A stretch of 14,004 nt of DNA from Dokdonella_A sp964582225. GTDB lineage: Bacteria; Pseudomonadota; Gammaproteobacteria; Xanthomonadales; Rhodanobacteraceae. Position numbers and translations under genes: made by a program. Below, one piece after another: positions 13,747 through 14,004 of this stretch; the stretch's first letter is position 1, and each line of letters opens with the position of its first letter. Under the pieces are notes generated by a model. It was not told the DNA's origin and ran no database searches. It saw only the letters and a list, made by a program, of their open reading frames with translations. The stretch spans positions 1-14,004 of the forward strand of contig CAZORA010000047.1 in the NCBI GenBank assembly GCA_964582225.1. The letters run 5' to 3'.

Positions 13747-14004
13747 GCGTGGATGATAAGTGATGCGCCGCCGCTCCCGCAGACGCCTATCAGCCGCACG
13801 CGCTTGGGCGCGGGCGGCAGGCTCGAGCGGACCGCGACGGCGCCGCGCCGACCTGCGCTGGCTCGCGGCCATGGCCGCTCCTGCAGTTGCCCAGAACCGG
13901 CGGGATCCATCGCGCGGTACCGCGCCCATGGTTGCCCGCAGCCCGCTACCATCCGCCCATGCGCCGCGGCCCCGCACATTCGTGACCCTCTCCATCGTCC
14001 TTCC
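13747..14004. other. Right-edge region without a confident gene
   Basis: This stretch upstream of the deaminase gene holds no convincing complete gene. Its open frames are arginine- and alanine-rich noise. At the edge, GTG at 13982 on the plus strand opens GTG-ACC-CTC-TCC-ATC-GTC-CTT, read as M/V-T-L-S-I-V-L. That would fit the first strand of a family 2 glycosyltransferase or many other proteins. Seven codons are too few to assign anything. Confidence 0.3.

Noticed and set aside
13747..13995. Upstream extension of the deaminase frame to 269 codons
   Set aside because: The added sequence is low-complexity and outside the deaminase fold, with no better initiation site.

Overview
The window looks like ordinary chromosome from a GC-rich gammaproteobacterium. 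The malate dehydrogenase N-terminus, the helical tail on the cyclophilin and the GH17-GT2 glucan synthase all recall Xanthomonadales or Pseudomonas-like relatives. This placement is by recollection, not by a search. I see no tRNA or rRNA gene, CRISPR array, insertion sequence or phage gene. Twelve genes account for most of the sequence. The many long overlapping open frames on the opposite strands are artefacts of high GC.

Left part (1-4578): the N-terminal 374 codons of the ribosome-associated GTPase TypA/BipA run leftward off the window edge. A cytoplasmic cyclophilin diverges from it and faces a small YeaQ/GlsB-type membrane protein on the minus strand. Then come a class I/II aminotransferase and malate dehydrogenase on the plus strand, 47 bases apart. 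They plausibly work around the same metabolite, since aspartate transamination yields the oxaloacetate that malate dehydrogenase reduces.

Middle (4579-11098): a plus-strand gene encodes a protein I cannot name, with a receiver-like but degenerate N-terminal domain, a linker and a C-terminal domain ending in a winged-helix-like segment. A sigma70-like promoter and a good ribosome binding site favour a GTG start at 4669. Facing it is a minus-strand run of four genes. In transcription order these are a secreted HExxH protein, a TVP38/TMEM64-family membrane protein, an NdvB-like beta-glucan synthase with a periplasmic GH17 domain, and a SugE/Gdx-type SMR exporter. The first two are 18 bases apart. 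The run may be an envelope or glucan module, with the exporter possibly separately controlled. A hairpin just before sugE resembles half of a guanidine-II riboswitch, but it lacks the consensus loop and a partner.

Right part (11287-14004): a CPA1-type cation:proton antiporter with a C-terminal degenerate Rossmann domain is transcribed away from the HExxH gene and converges on a cytidine/guanine-deaminase-like enzyme. The last 258 bases hold no confident gene. A GTG at 13982 could begin one that runs off the edge.

No clear new defence or mobile system is present. The most interesting items are the uncharacterised pseudo-receiver protein, the HExxH protein linked to glucan synthesis genes, and the atypical hairpin before sugE.
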